A stretch of 41,511 nt of DNA, taken from positions 1 to 41,511 of IMG/VR virus record IMGVR_UViG_3300008262_000166; one strand, given 5' to 3'. A program made the translations under genes and the position numbers. Source of the DNA: a virus. Under the pieces are notes generated by a model that saw nothing but the letters and a program-made list of their open reading frames with translations, was not told the DNA's origin and did not search any database. This document shows, piece by piece, positions 32,598-40,204 of the stretch; within the stretch, counting starts at the first letter, position 1; every line of letters starts with the position of its first letter.

Positions 32598-34814
32598 ATG
32601 GCATATATAATTAAAAGTAGTTCAGGGTGGTTAAATACAAGATTTACAGATGTTGGTAGACAAAAATTATCACAAGGTAAGTTAGATATAAGATATTTTC
32701 AAATCGGAGATAGTGAAGTTTCTTACGGTGCGATACCTAACTATGATCAGTCAAACAACATGATACTGGAAGCAGCATACAATGCTCAAAACGATACACA
32801 AGAACCTCAATCAAACAAAATGAATGTTAAATATCCATATTATGTGAATGGATCTACAGGTAGCACATATGGTCTTGTTTTACCAGAACCAAGAATTGAT
32901 TCAATATATAATACCGCAGCTCCTCGAGGATTTTTTCAAACAGGAACCACACTACCTTGGAGTGCAAAAACTTCATCTGCTTTTACTGTTAATTCTAATT
33001 ATACAATTAATACTTGTAATATTTGTAATACTAATGGGTATTTTTTACAAAATTCTTTTTGTAGTCCAACAACTGGAACTCCTAAAGTAGGAGATATTGC
33101 GGTTATTTATTTTGACGGTTCAGGATCATGTGGGACAATAGTGAATAATATACCTGTATTAACATATAGAATACAACAAGTTAGTGCGACGACTAGTGGA
33201 ACAACTTTGAGATTCGATAGGGATGTTCCAAGATATTATAATGACACAGGATGTTGTAAGACGGCTAGAGTTCTGATCTACCCTTCAGGAATGACACAAT
33301 TATATGACTACAACGATCCGATGCCATTTTGGCCTAATGATGTTATTAATTTTGAGTCAATATGTGATTTAGGTAATACTGACGTTAAAATTTGGAATAT
33401 GAATATTGTTTGGTCTGAAAATCCTGCGGGGATCAATTCGGCGTTGAATGAGGATTATTCCAATTTCGGATCAAGAGAATATATAGGAAGTAAAGAGTAT
33501 TTTGGTTATCAAAGTAGTAAAGGGCAAACTTTCTTTATAGATAGTAATATGAATGCTGAGACCACAGATTCTTTTTATTATAACTCTTTTGATGAGATCA
33601 TTAAGGTCCAACCGGAAGAACAAAAATCAATTGCAATTGTGCATTATACAAACAACGCGATTGATAGTTTTTATGGTGAAAAATTCGCAATGGAACCATT
33701 TGACCCGTTAGCTCAAGATACTATGGGAAGGGCTAGAAATTTCAAAGTGACAATACCATGGTTAATGTGGCATAAGTCAAAAACCGGAACTATAGGAGAA
33801 ACATTTTATGTAGATCCGAATGTTGGTCAGGCTAATTATTTTCAAGTTAGGTATTTACAATCTACTAAAAATTCTGACATGAATGAGCCCGGATTAAGAT
33901 ATTTTCACTTGTGGGATACTCATTTGAATGATGATGGAAATCCAAGTAGAGTAGGAAAAGTATTTCCTGATTTAAAGCAAATTGTTTTTGATGATGATGA
34001 AATAATTGCCGCTCTTTCATATAAATCAAATAGAAACTGGACTTTACCCGCACCTAAATTATCTTTACTAACACCTGACGCTTGTGATAATATTAATGAT
34101 GATTTTGGTTTATTAGGTGATGAAAATCAAGTTTTATATGTTACCTATAGGTTCAATTCGCAAACTTTTACTGATTCACTACATAGTAATTATTACACAA
34201 AAATTACCGGACCTCAAACATGTTATACAAATCAAAGGCAAGATGTTGCAATAAAATTTGGTCCTGAATTTCCATTTATGACTGAATGTTGTTTAAAAGG
34301 GTTTAATACTGAAGAATTTCAAGTTTTAGTTCAAACTGGTACAACGACGGGTAGACCTATTTCTTCACAATGGAAATTGATAGATTTTACAGATCAATTA
34401 TCTGCATCCACTTCAAATGGTTTTATAACTCAATCAGGAATGACAGGAAATACATTCATTATTAGATATAACGCATATGTAAATGCTCCAATATATAATT
34501 TGGATAATTTCATAGATTTACCCCAACCGTTCCCATTAGAAAAAGATAAATTGAATTTTGGTGATGAATATTTCTTTTATGGTAATATTGAAACAGATAT
34601 ACAGGCTACAATATATGAAATGAAATTTTTAGTGAATTTAGCCCAAACTCAATTTACTAATACAAGTAATCCAACTTGGACTGTAGGTAAACCATCTTAT
34701 ATAACTGAAATAGGTATCTATGACGCGGATAAAGATTTGGTTGTTATTAATAAGTTAACATCACCAACTTTAAGACAAGGATCTCAACAGTTTGCGATTA
34801 AACTTGACTTCTAA
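32598..34814 (+). CDS. Tail-fibre-like protein with collar-type N-terminus (738 aa)
   Basis: Residues about 10-45 (SSGWLNTRFTDVGRQKLSQG, then LDIRYFQIGDSEV) have the form seen in the N-terminal domain of tail-collar fibre proteins (T-x-x-G-R-x-K-L ... F-x-x-G-D), which anchors the fibre in the tail. The rest is a long Asn/Gly/Phe/Tyr-rich protein without Thr/Pro stalks, with one Cys-rich stretch (TINTCNICNTNG, about residues 136-147). No catalytic motif is visible. It is the last gene of the structural block: a replication gene starts 25 nt after its stop. Fibre role good; exact position in the virion unknown. Confidence 0.75.
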   Translation: MAYIIKSSSGWLNTRFTDVGRQKLSQGKLDIRYFQIGDSEVSYGAIPNYDQSNNMILEAAYNAQNDTQEPQSNKMNVKYPYYVNGSTGSTYGLVLPEPRIDSIYNTAAPRGFFQTGTTLPWSAKTSSAFTVNSNYTINTCNICNTNGYFLQNSFCSPTTGTPKVGDIAVIYFDGSGSCGTIVNNIPVLTYRIQQVSATTSGTTLRFDRDVPRYYNDTGCCKTARVLIYPSGMTQLYDYNDPMPFWPNDVINFESICDLGNTDVKIWNMNIVWSENPAGINSALNEDYSNFGSREYIGSKEYFGYQSSKGQTFFIDSNMNAETTDSFYYNSFDEIIKVQPEEQKSIAIVHYTNNAIDSFYGEKFAMEPFDPLAQDTMGRARNFKVTIPWLMWHKSKTGTIGETFYVDPNVGQANYFQVRYLQSTKNSDMNEPGLRYFHLWDTHLNDDGNPSRVGKVFPDLKQIVFDDDEIIAALSYKSNRNWTLPAPKLSLLTPDACDNINDDFGLLGDENQVLYVTYRFNSQTFTDSLHSNYYTKITGPQTCYTNQRQDVAIKFGPEFPFMTECCLKGFNTEEFQVLVQTGTTTGRPISSQWKLIDFTDQLSASTSNGFITQSGMTGNTFIIRYNAYVNAPIYNLDNFIDLPQPFPLEKDKLNFGDEYFFYGNIETDIQATIYEMKFLVNLAQTQFTNTSNPTWTVGKPSYITEIGIYDADKDLVVINKLTSPTLRQGSQQFAIKLDF

Positions 34815-34839
34815 TACCGTTAGTTTAGTATTTTACAAT

Positions 34840-35433
34840 ATGGAAATAAAAAATAACCCCAAGGTATTGGGTCTTGACATTTCAACCAAAACCATTGGAT
34901 GGGCTCTATTTGATATAGAGACAAAAGAACTATTAGAACTTACACACATTTCACCAATTCCCAAACCTAAAAGAGAAAACAAAATGGAAGAACTTTTGGT
35001 TAAGGCCGAGATGTTTAGAAGTAAGTTAATAGGTTATAAAGAACTTGGAATTACAGATGTTGTAATAGAAGAACCATTACTTAACTCAAATAATGTCTAT
35101 ACTGTAGGAACACTACTTAGATTTAATACTTTAATATTCAGAGAGATATATGATGTGTTGGGTATTATTCCCCAATTTATATCAACATACAATTCAAGAA
35201 AATTTGCATTTCCTCATCTTGTTAAGAAGAATGATGCAAACAAGTTTGTTCTGTTCGGAGGGTTTCCAAAAGATATTGATAAGAAGATGATTATTTGGGA
35301 ACTTGTGGCAAAAAGGGAACCACAGATCGTTTGGCACTACACAAAAAACAATACATTAAAGAAAGAGAACTTCGACCAAAGTGATGCTTACACTTGTGCT
35401 TTGGGTTATATGAAAGAAAAAGGAATTTGGTAA
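34840..35433 (+). CDS. RuvC-like Holliday-junction resolvase (197 aa)
   Basis: RNase-H-fold nuclease expected to cut branched DNA during replication or packaging. The four acidic positions of the RuvC family are visible: D13 in VLGLDISTKTIGWALFD, E77 in DVVIEEPL, and D179 and D182 in FDQSDAYTCALGY. The length, 197 aa, fits RuvC-type enzymes (170-200 aa). I chose the ATG at 34840 (MEIKNNPKVLGL); an upstream ATG at 34792 would overlap the fibre gene and add 16 residues unrelated to the fold. It opens the replication block. No clear TAnnTTTG-type promoter precedes it. Confidence 0.83.
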   Translation: MEIKNNPKVLGLDISTKTIGWALFDIETKELLELTHISPIPKPKRENKMEELLVKAEMFRSKLIGYKELGITDVVIEEPLLNSNNVYTVGTLLRFNTLIFREIYDVLGIIPQFISTYNSRKFAFPHLVKKNDANKFVLFGGFPKDIDKKMIIWELVAKREPQIVWHYTKNNTLKKENFDQSDAYTCALGYMKEKGIW

Positions 35434-35457
35434 TTTACCAAACAATACTTATTTTTG
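35426..35457 (+). promoter_or_regulatory. Bacteroidota-type promoter (TTTG-N20-TATTTTTG)
   Basis: TTTG at 35426-35429 and TATTTTTG at 35450-35457 match the -33 TTTG and -7 TAnnTTTG consensus of Bacteroidota housekeeping promoters with a 20-nt spacer. The primase ATG at 35474 begins only 16 nt after the -7 element. A 7-bp dyad overlaps the -7 element (next entry). Confidence 0.7.
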
Positions 35458-35474
35458 TGGGGTATAACCACAAA
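35454..35474 (+). promoter_or_regulatory. Inverted repeat over the primase promoter and start
   Basis: TTTGTGG (35454-35460) and CCACAAA (35468-35474) are perfect reverse complements around a 7-nt spacer. The left arm covers the TTTG of the -7 element and the right arm ends on the A of the start codon. It could be an operator, or a hairpin at the very 5' end of the mRNA. Confidence 0.4.
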
Positions 35475-36232
35475 TGGAAGAAGAAGTTCAAATAATATTA
35501 GATTTATTGGAAGAGGTCTTGGGCGATCCCAAAAAGACCAATAACTCCACACACCAGTATTCTTATAACTGTCCGGTTTGTGATGATGGTAAAGGTAAGG
35601 GTAATTTTGAGGTTAACTTGGATAAGTCGGTTTACCACTGTTGGAGTTGTGGTGATACTGAAGGAACTCACGGACCTTTGGGTAAGTTGTTTGATATATA
35701 TAAGCAGGCCAAAAATTATTTATCAAGTCGGGGTATTACAGATGAAATTATTGAGAAGTATCAGATCGGATTCTGTGACAGGGGTGAGTGTTCCGGAAGG
35801 ATTATTGTTCCGTCTTATGATCAGAATAATGTTCTGAACTATTATGTTGCAAGAAGTTGGGGTAATACAAAATTCAAATATAAGAACCCACAAGCTGAGA
35901 AAGATAAGATCATATTTAACGAACACCTAATAAATTGGGATGAGGACATCTATATTGTAGAGGGTGTGTTTGATGCGTTCTTCCTACCCAATCCAATTCC
36001 GATGCTTGGAAAACATTTATCAGAATATCTTTTTGAGTCCTTATATACGAAGTCAAAAAAAAATGTTATAATTTGTCTTGATGGTGACGCATTTACTAAT
36101 GCTATTAAGCTTTACAGGGAATTGAATGGTGGTGTGTTATATGACAGAGTCAAAATAGTTAAACTACCCGAGGATAAGGATGTATGTGATCTGAGGGGAA
36201 ACATAAATGATTATTATTATAAAATGAAATGA
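35474..36232 (+). CDS. DnaG-type DNA primase with CHC2 zinc finger and Toprim domain (252 aa)
   Basis: Makes RNA primers for DNA replication. The N-terminal zinc finger has ligands C33, C36, H55 or C56, and C59 (NCPVCDD; YHCWSCGD). A LSSRGITDEIIEKYQIGFCD segment is the expected linker helix of DnaG-like primases. The Toprim domain shows E163 in IVEGVFDAF and D203-G-D205 in CLDGDA, the metal-binding triad. At 252 aa it is well below the size of cellular DnaG (about 600 aa): it lacks the helicase-binding C-terminus, as is common for phage primases. It has its own promoter, and the next gene starts in its last 4 nt (ATGA overlap). Confidence 0.9.
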   Translation: MEEEVQIILDLLEEVLGDPKKTNNSTHQYSYNCPVCDDGKGKGNFEVNLDKSVYHCWSCGDTEGTHGPLGKLFDIYKQAKNYLSSRGITDEIIEKYQIGFCDRGECSGRIIVPSYDQNNVLNYYVARSWGNTKFKYKNPQAEKDKIIFNEHLINWDEDIYIVEGVFDAFFLPNPIPMLGKHLSEYLFESLYTKSKKNVIICLDGDAFTNAIKLYRELNGGVLYDRVKIVKLPEDKDVCDLRGNINDYYYKMK

Positions 36233-37071
36233 GAGATTTACACGAAATTGCAAAAGACATTAGGGAAACAATTGCTATGAAGCAAAAGGAGTTTGGTCTA
36301 ACCTTTAAGGAGGAAGATCACATTTATACTATGAATGGTAGAACCGATTATCCATCGGTATCAAAGGTGTTAAAGAAGTTTTATACAGAGTTTCCAACTG
36401 AACAAGCGGCTTATAATAAATCCGGTGGGGATCCTCAGAAACAAGAGGAGTTAATCGCCGAATGGGCGGCATCTGGAAGGTATGCAACAAATATGGGATC
36501 AAGGGTTCACTATGTATTGGAAAAGAAACTTATTGAACAGTATGATAACTACAAAGATGTGAGAGAACCCATATTTGAGTGTGATGTAATTCAGATGATG
36601 AAAAGTGATAGTATGATCTCTGCCGGATCAAAGTATCTGAAACTTATGAAAGAGAGGAATGTGGTATTACTTGATACTGAGACAGTTCTTGGACATCCTG
36701 ATTTGGGATATACCGGGCAACCCGATAAGTTTTGGTTAGTTGAAAGTAAGGATAAGACCGAATATGGACTTCTTATAACTGACTGGAAGACAAACAAACC
36801 CAAGAACTTTGAATCAAATAGATTTACAAAGAAGATGAAAGATCCATTCACTGATGTTGATGACACGGCTCTTGGACACTACTACGTTCAATTACCTTTA
36901 TACGTTAAGTTATTCCTTGAGATGATGAAGGGAACCAAGTATGAGAGTATGAGGGTGTTTGGGGGTATCATTGTATTATTACAGGATGATTCTGATTTTA
37001 AGGAGTATAGAATACCCAAACAAATTATGGGGACAGTCCTTGATATGGATATGAAAAAATATTTAATTTGA
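36229..37071 (+). CDS. PD-(D/E)XK nuclease, RecB/Cas4-like (280 aa)
   Basis: The RecB-type nuclease signature is complete: H94 in NMGSRVHYVLEK, D166 in GYTGQPDKFWLV, D185-W-K187 in LLITDWKTNK, and Q221-x3-Y225 in VQLPLYVKLF. Such enzymes are 5'-3' or dual-polarity DNA exonucleases used in recombination and repair. No Fe-S cysteine set characteristic of many Cas4 proteins is seen, so RecB-like is the safer label. Its start overlaps the primase stop by 4 nt (ATGA), which couples the two. A promoter for the next gene overlaps its last codons (37067-37097). Confidence 0.85.
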   Translation: MRDLHEIAKDIRETIAMKQKEFGLTFKEEDHIYTMNGRTDYPSVSKVLKKFYTEFPTEQAAYNKSGGDPQKQEELIAEWAASGRYATNMGSRVHYVLEKKLIEQYDNYKDVREPIFECDVIQMMKSDSMISAGSKYLKLMKERNVVLLDTETVLGHPDLGYTGQPDKFWLVESKDKTEYGLLITDWKTNKPKNFESNRFTKKMKDPFTDVDDTALGHYYVQLPLYVKLFLEMMKGTKYESMRVFGGIIVLLQDDSDFKEYRIPKQIMGTVLDMDMKKYLI

Positions 37072-37097
37072 AAAGTCAAATAAATTTATTATCTTTA
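37067..37097 (+). promoter_or_regulatory. Bacteroidota-type promoter (TTTG-N19-TATCTTTA)
   Basis: TTTG at 37067-37070 and TATCTTTA at 37090-37097 with a 19-nt spacer fit the consensus with one deviation (final A for G). The start codon at 37109 lies 11 nt downstream, giving a very short leader. An 11-nt ATAAATTTATT at 37080-37090 is also found before the reductase gene (44-54). Confidence 0.6.
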
Positions 37098-37108
37098 AAA
37101 TAAAAAAT

Positions 37109-37357
37109 ATGAGTAACGATTTATTAAAACCCAAAATTGATTTAAGACAACAACCTACGGTAGCTTGTGAATCTTGTGGTCACACTTACTTCAGAGAAGT
37201 TGTAATCTTAAAAAAAGTATCAAAATTATTAACCGGTTCTTCCGAGGATACACTCGTTCCATTTCCAACTTACAAATGTGATTTTTGTGGATATGTGAAC
37301 GATGACTTCAAGTTGTTTGATAACAACGACGAAGAATCAAAAATTGAATCTGTATGA
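37109..37357 (+). CDS. Small zinc-ribbon protein (82 aa)
   Basis: Two Cys pairs, C20-x2-C23 and C57-x2-C60, bracket about 33 residues, as in zinc ribbons (ACESCGHTYF and KCDFCGYVND). The C-terminus is acidic. The role is unknown; small zinc ribbons in phages often bind DNA or host RNA polymerase, but nothing here says which. The next gene begins in its last 4 nt (ATGA). Confidence 0.8.
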   Translation: MSNDLLKPKIDLRQQPTVACESCGHTYFREVVILKKVSKLLTGSSEDTLVPFPTYKCDFCGYVNDDFKLFDNNDEESKIESV

Positions 37358-37551
37358 AATATGAAGCAGAATATACAGTAAAGATCAAGTTAGAAGACAT
37401 TACTATGAGACCTGACACCACTGAGCAGGATTTACAAGAAAAAATAACTCTTTTAGGTAGAAACAATCTTAAAAAGTTCTTTGAGGGTGTATTATTGGAC
37501 CCGGACAAAAGAATTATTTGTGAAGAAATATTTTTCCAGGAAAAGAAATAG
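37354..37551 (+). CDS. Unknown small protein (65 aa)
   Basis: A charged protein (MKYEAEYTVKIKLEDITMRP), probably with two strands followed by a helix, then LLDPDKRIICEEIFFQEKK. Its start overlaps the previous stop by 4 nt, so it is translationally coupled to the zinc-ribbon gene and may act with it. No family recognised. Confidence 0.65.
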   Translation: MKYEAEYTVKIKLEDITMRPDTTEQDLQEKITLLGRNNLKKFFEGVLLDPDKRIICEEIFFQEKK

Positions 37552-37554
37552 TCG

Positions 37555-37562
37555 TATATTTG
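37555..37562 (+). promoter_or_regulatory. TATATTTG -7 element
   Basis: Exact TAnnTTTG match 18 nt before the ATG at 37581. The -33 region reads TTTTTC (37531-37536), a weak TTTG substitute at the right distance. A dyad ATTTGT (37558-37563) / ACAAAT (37572-37577) overlaps the element. Confidence 0.5.
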
Positions 37563-37580
37563 TAATCTAAAACAAATTTT

Positions 37581-37907
37581 ATGTCCGGAGGAAGATTCGA
37601 CTACGATCAATACAGAATTAGGAACATTTCAGATTCTATTGAATCCGTTATTGAAAAAAACGGAGCAAAGAAAACGGAAAGAGAACTCAAAGACGAAGGC
37701 TGGAGAGATCCGGAGTGGTATGATAAGTATCCGGAGGATATGTATCATTACAAATACCCCGATGAGGTAATTGAGAAGTTCAAAGAAGCGGTAGATATTC
37801 TTCGTAAGGCTGAGGTCTATGCTCAGAGAGTTGACTGGCTTCTGTCCGGTGATGATGGGGAGGAAACATTTCTTAAAAGATTAAAAGAAGATTTGGAAAA
37901 GTTATGA
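37581..37907 (+). CDS. Unknown 108-aa protein (MSGGRFDY type)
   Basis: The opening MSGGRFDYDQYRI, followed by ISDSIESVIEKN and a charged helical region with a WRDPEWYDKYP turn, is a form I have seen in uncharacterised phage proteins. The rest is helical (EVIEKFKEAVDILRKAEVYA). No function is known. The next gene overlaps its stop by 4 nt. Confidence 0.7.
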   Translation: MSGGRFDYDQYRIRNISDSIESVIEKNGAKKTERELKDEGWRDPEWYDKYPEDMYHYKYPDEVIEKFKEAVDILRKAEVYAQRVDWLLSGDDGEETFLKRLKEDLEKL

Positions 37908-38185
37908 GAGTAATCTGTATTGAGAATTCCTTATGTGTTGATGAAGAAGGTTATGGTAGTATCCGTACCCATAAAGGATCCATCTATCACGTTATTGATG
38001 TAATGAATGGTGAGGAAATGAAGGAGAAAACGGGTATCAACTTTGCATCAGGTCCTTGGTATGAATTCTTGGAGGTGGAAGGGAAACATCATCATATTAG
38101 GTTTCTTGAGATACCGGACGAAACGGAAGAGTTATTTGAATCAGTTAAAAAAAATGAGTATGACACCGAAAGAACAGGCTATTGA
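37904..38185 (+). CDS. Unknown 93-aa protein
   Basis: A small soluble protein (MRVICIENSLCVDEEGYGSI), probably a compact beta fold around residues 1-75 with an acidic C-terminus. The GSIYHVIDV stretch might be a short SH3-like barrel, but this is speculative. It overlaps both the preceding gene (4 nt) and the following one (about 30 nt), so it is an expressed part of the operon rather than a chance frame. Confidence 0.65.
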   Translation: MRVICIENSLCVDEEGYGSIRTHKGSIYHVIDVMNGEEMKEKTGINFASGPWYEFLEVEGKHHHIRFLEIPDETEELFESVKKNEYDTERTGY

Positions 38186-38417
38186 TTTAGTAAGTAGTAT
38201 GGGAATCTCAACATCGTGGGCAACCAATTATACCGGTGGAGAAGATTATCCAATGTATAAAAATCAATATGCAAAAGAATGTGCTTTAATTGCTGTTGAT
38301 AAATTGATTGAAATTGCTGAGGACGATGTTCATTTGAACTCAACAGTTTTTTCAGAGACACACAGGAATTATAAATCTTATTGGAGATTGGTAAAACAAG
38401 AAATTGAAAATTTATGA
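38154..38417 (+). CDS. Unknown 87-aa protein (MTPKEQA type)
   Basis: Starts MSMTPKEQAIDLVSSMG at 38154 (or at the second Met, 38160). An earlier in-frame ATG at 38043 lies deep inside the previous gene and is rejected. The segment AKECALIAVDKLIEIAED has the form of a helical motif known from many small phage proteins of the MTPKE type (Cys-Ala-Leu-x-Ala-Val-Asp). Function unknown. It overlaps the previous gene by about 30 nt and the next by 4 nt. Confidence 0.7.
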   Translation: MSMTPKEQAIDLVSSMGISTSWATNYTGGEDYPMYKNQYAKECALIAVDKLIEIAEDDVHLNSTVFSETHRNYKSYWRLVKQEIENL

Positions 38418-38620
38418 AATTTGAATTAACAGAAGATCAAGAAGCAAGATATCGTGTTTGGAAAAATTCTTTACCGATTATTCCTGAAGGACATTTTGGA
38501 GCTGCGGGTGGTGGATATTGGTTTAAGTTTATTCCTACCGGAATCGGAGATATCGTACTGGCAGGTAGAGATGATGTTCCGGAACTTGACATTAACTTAA
38601 CAGATTACGATAATTGGTAG
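38414..38620 (+). CDS. Unknown 68-aa protein
   Basis: Begins MKFELTEDQEARYRVWKNSL, a helical start, followed by a Gly-rich turn (HFGAAGGGYWFKFIPTGIG) and an acidic C-terminus. The start overlaps the previous stop (ATGA). No family recognised. Confidence 0.65.
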   Translation: MKFELTEDQEARYRVWKNSLPIIPEGHFGAAGGGYWFKFIPTGIGDIVLAGRDDVPELDINLTDYDNW

Positions 38621-38621
38621 T

Positions 38622-38888
38622 ATGAATAACGAATTAGATCCAAGAGATATAAAATACGGATTAATTGTGATAGATCCGGATCAAGAAGATGAAGATCTTG
38701 ATATACTTCATTTCTGTGGTTATTGGGGCAAACCAACAAAACAAGATGCGGATCATTTAAGGGAAGAATTAGTGACTGATGAATCTTTTGGATTAACGGA
38801 AATTGCTCATAGATTAGACATACTTCCTTGTCCGGATTATATTTTAGAACAATATTTGGAAGAAATTAGAGAAAATTATGAATATTGA
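38622..38888 (+). CDS. Unknown 88-aa acidic protein
   Basis: Follows the previous gene by one base. Acidic and soluble, with a LIVIDPDQEDEDLDILHFCG strand-turn and a C-terminal helix (PDYILEQYLEEIRENYEY). The next gene begins inside its last 11 nt. No family recognised; the acidity could suit a DNA-mimic or an inhibitor, but that is only a possibility. Confidence 0.62.
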   Translation: MNNELDPRDIKYGLIVIDPDQEDEDLDILHFCGYWGKPTKQDADHLREELVTDESFGLTEIAHRLDILPCPDYILEQYLEEIRENYEY

Positions 38889-39498
38889 TAACAAATATAT
38901 TATTGATGGAATTACCATTAGTAAGACAAAAGAAGAATATCGTGTTTTTACAATACCAACGCAACATTTCAATATTGTTAATTTAGATGAATTAACAAAT
39001 GAAAGGTTTGAACAGGAAATTAAAAGACAAGAACAGTATGAAAGAGATAGTTCTGAATTGTTTAGATTATATTATGAGGAAACAACTAAACAATATAAAG
39101 TTATGAATAAAGAACAGATTATTGATGAGACATATCAGAATTACCAAAACTATCCATTAGCTACAATACACGACCATCGTATAAATCTTCTTTATCAAAA
39201 TAGAGGTAAAGGTTGGTGTATGTTGAATGGTCGTTCTATGACATCTCCACATCCAACTCGTCATTTAACAAAAGAAGAATTCATCAACAAATGTAAAACC
39301 GACACAGAGTTCTCAGAAATGTGGGGACTAAAGATTGAGGAAAGGGAGTTGAGTTTGGAGGAACGTTCTAAAATATGGGATGAAACACATAACCCGGCCG
39401 GTAACATTTATACTCATAATCAGTATAATGAAAATAATATCCCAACCAAACTAATCACAATAACATACAAAGGAACCATAACAGAAGTTTATGAATAA
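38878..39498 (+). CDS. Unknown 206-aa protein
   Basis: Overlaps the previous gene by 11 nt and the next by 8 nt. The first 100 residues are helical and charged (RFEQEIKRQEQYERDSSELF). A distinct middle segment reads GKGWCMLNGRSMTSPHPTRH, followed by an acidic helix (KEEFINKCKTDTEFSEMWGL). The ending ITITYKGTITEVYE is a beta strand pair. No family recognised. Confidence 0.65.
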   Translation: MNIDNKYIIDGITISKTKEEYRVFTIPTQHFNIVNLDELTNERFEQEIKRQEQYERDSSELFRLYYEETTKQYKVMNKEQIIDETYQNYQNYPLATIHDHRINLLYQNRGKGWCMLNGRSMTSPHPTRHLTKEEFINKCKTDTEFSEMWGLKIEERELSLEERSKIWDETHNPAGNIYTHNQYNENNIPTKLITITYKGTITEVYE

Positions 39499-39859
39499 AG
39501 AAAAAATACCAATAACATTAACAAAATCAGATTGGAGTGATGTGCAAACGTGGGTGACTTCCGCAAGCCGAGAATCATTTGATAGGGTAGGTAAAGATTG
39601 GTTTGATAAATTATTAACGACAATCAAACCTTTTTATATGTCTTTATACTTTTCTAATGATTATTCTGCGATGGAGATACCACATGATTCAGAACACACA
39701 CTAGAAATTGAAAGAAATCATTTTAAGTTTTTGGTTTATTCAGTTGGAAGAATCGCCTATGATTTTGATGTTAAAACCCAAACAGCACAATCGGCTTTAG
39801 AAATAGTTAAAAAATTAGAATCACAGGGTGATGAACAATGGAAAAAAAATAGATGGTAA
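39491..39859 (+). CDS. Unknown 122-aa protein
   Basis: Starts within the last 8 nt of the previous gene. It contains an aromatic-rich helix region (SASRESFDRVGKDWFDKLLT), a beta segment (NHFKFLVYSVGRIAYDFDV) and a Lys-rich ending. No family recognised; it appears to be an operon member of unknown role. Confidence 0.62.
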   Translation: MNKEKIPITLTKSDWSDVQTWVTSASRESFDRVGKDWFDKLLTTIKPFYMSLYFSNDYSAMEIPHDSEHTLEIERNHFKFLVYSVGRIAYDFDVKTQTAQSALEIVKKLESQGDEQWKKNRW

Positions 39860-39860
39860 T

Positions 39861-40184
39861 ATGAATAAGAAACCACACCAAAGATTATTAGACGGTATGC
39901 CACCACACATTGCGGAGAAGGTGGATAAAATGGTTGGTAATATGAAAGAAGTATATGACCTTGCCATGGAATCTTGGGAAGGATGTGATGGTTGCACAGA
40001 AGACGATAAGCATTTTTTCATAAATGGTTTTATGAGAGGGTATAATCGTGCGATGGGGGACAACCAACCAAGATTAATGAATGGTGATGGATCTGAAATA
40101 AGATTAGATGATGAAAATATTGTAGATCTCAAACCAAAAAGTATTTTTGATTACAACCCCAAAAAAAATATATTTTCAATATAA
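39861..40184 (+). CDS. Unknown 107-aa protein
   Basis: Starts MNKKPHQRLLDGMPPHIAEK at 39861, one base after the previous stop; an in-frame ATG at 39828 is rejected because it lies inside the preceding gene. The middle (SWEGCDGCTEDDKHFFINGF) contains a CDGC pair and a small helix-turn, then NRAMGDNQPRL. The last 40 residues are polar. No family recognised. Confidence 0.65.
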   Translation: MNKKPHQRLLDGMPPHIAEKVDKMVGNMKEVYDLAMESWEGCDGCTEDDKHFFINGFMRGYNRAMGDNQPRLMNGDGSEIRLDDENIVDLKPKSIFDYNPKKNIFSI

Positions 40185-40192
40185 AAAATCCT

Positions 40193-40200
40193 TATCTTTG
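40193..40200 (+). promoter_or_regulatory. TATCTTTG -7 element
   Basis: Exact TAnnTTTG match, ending 4 nt before the ATG at 40205, so the mRNA would be essentially leaderless. The -33 region is weak (TTTTC around 40173). Confidence 0.5.
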
Positions 40201-40204
40201 TGAT

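Noticed and set aside
38043-38153. Upstream start of the MTPKEQA-type gene
   Set aside because: The extra 37 residues are the out-of-frame reading of the previous gene; MSMTPKEQ at 38154 is the natural start.
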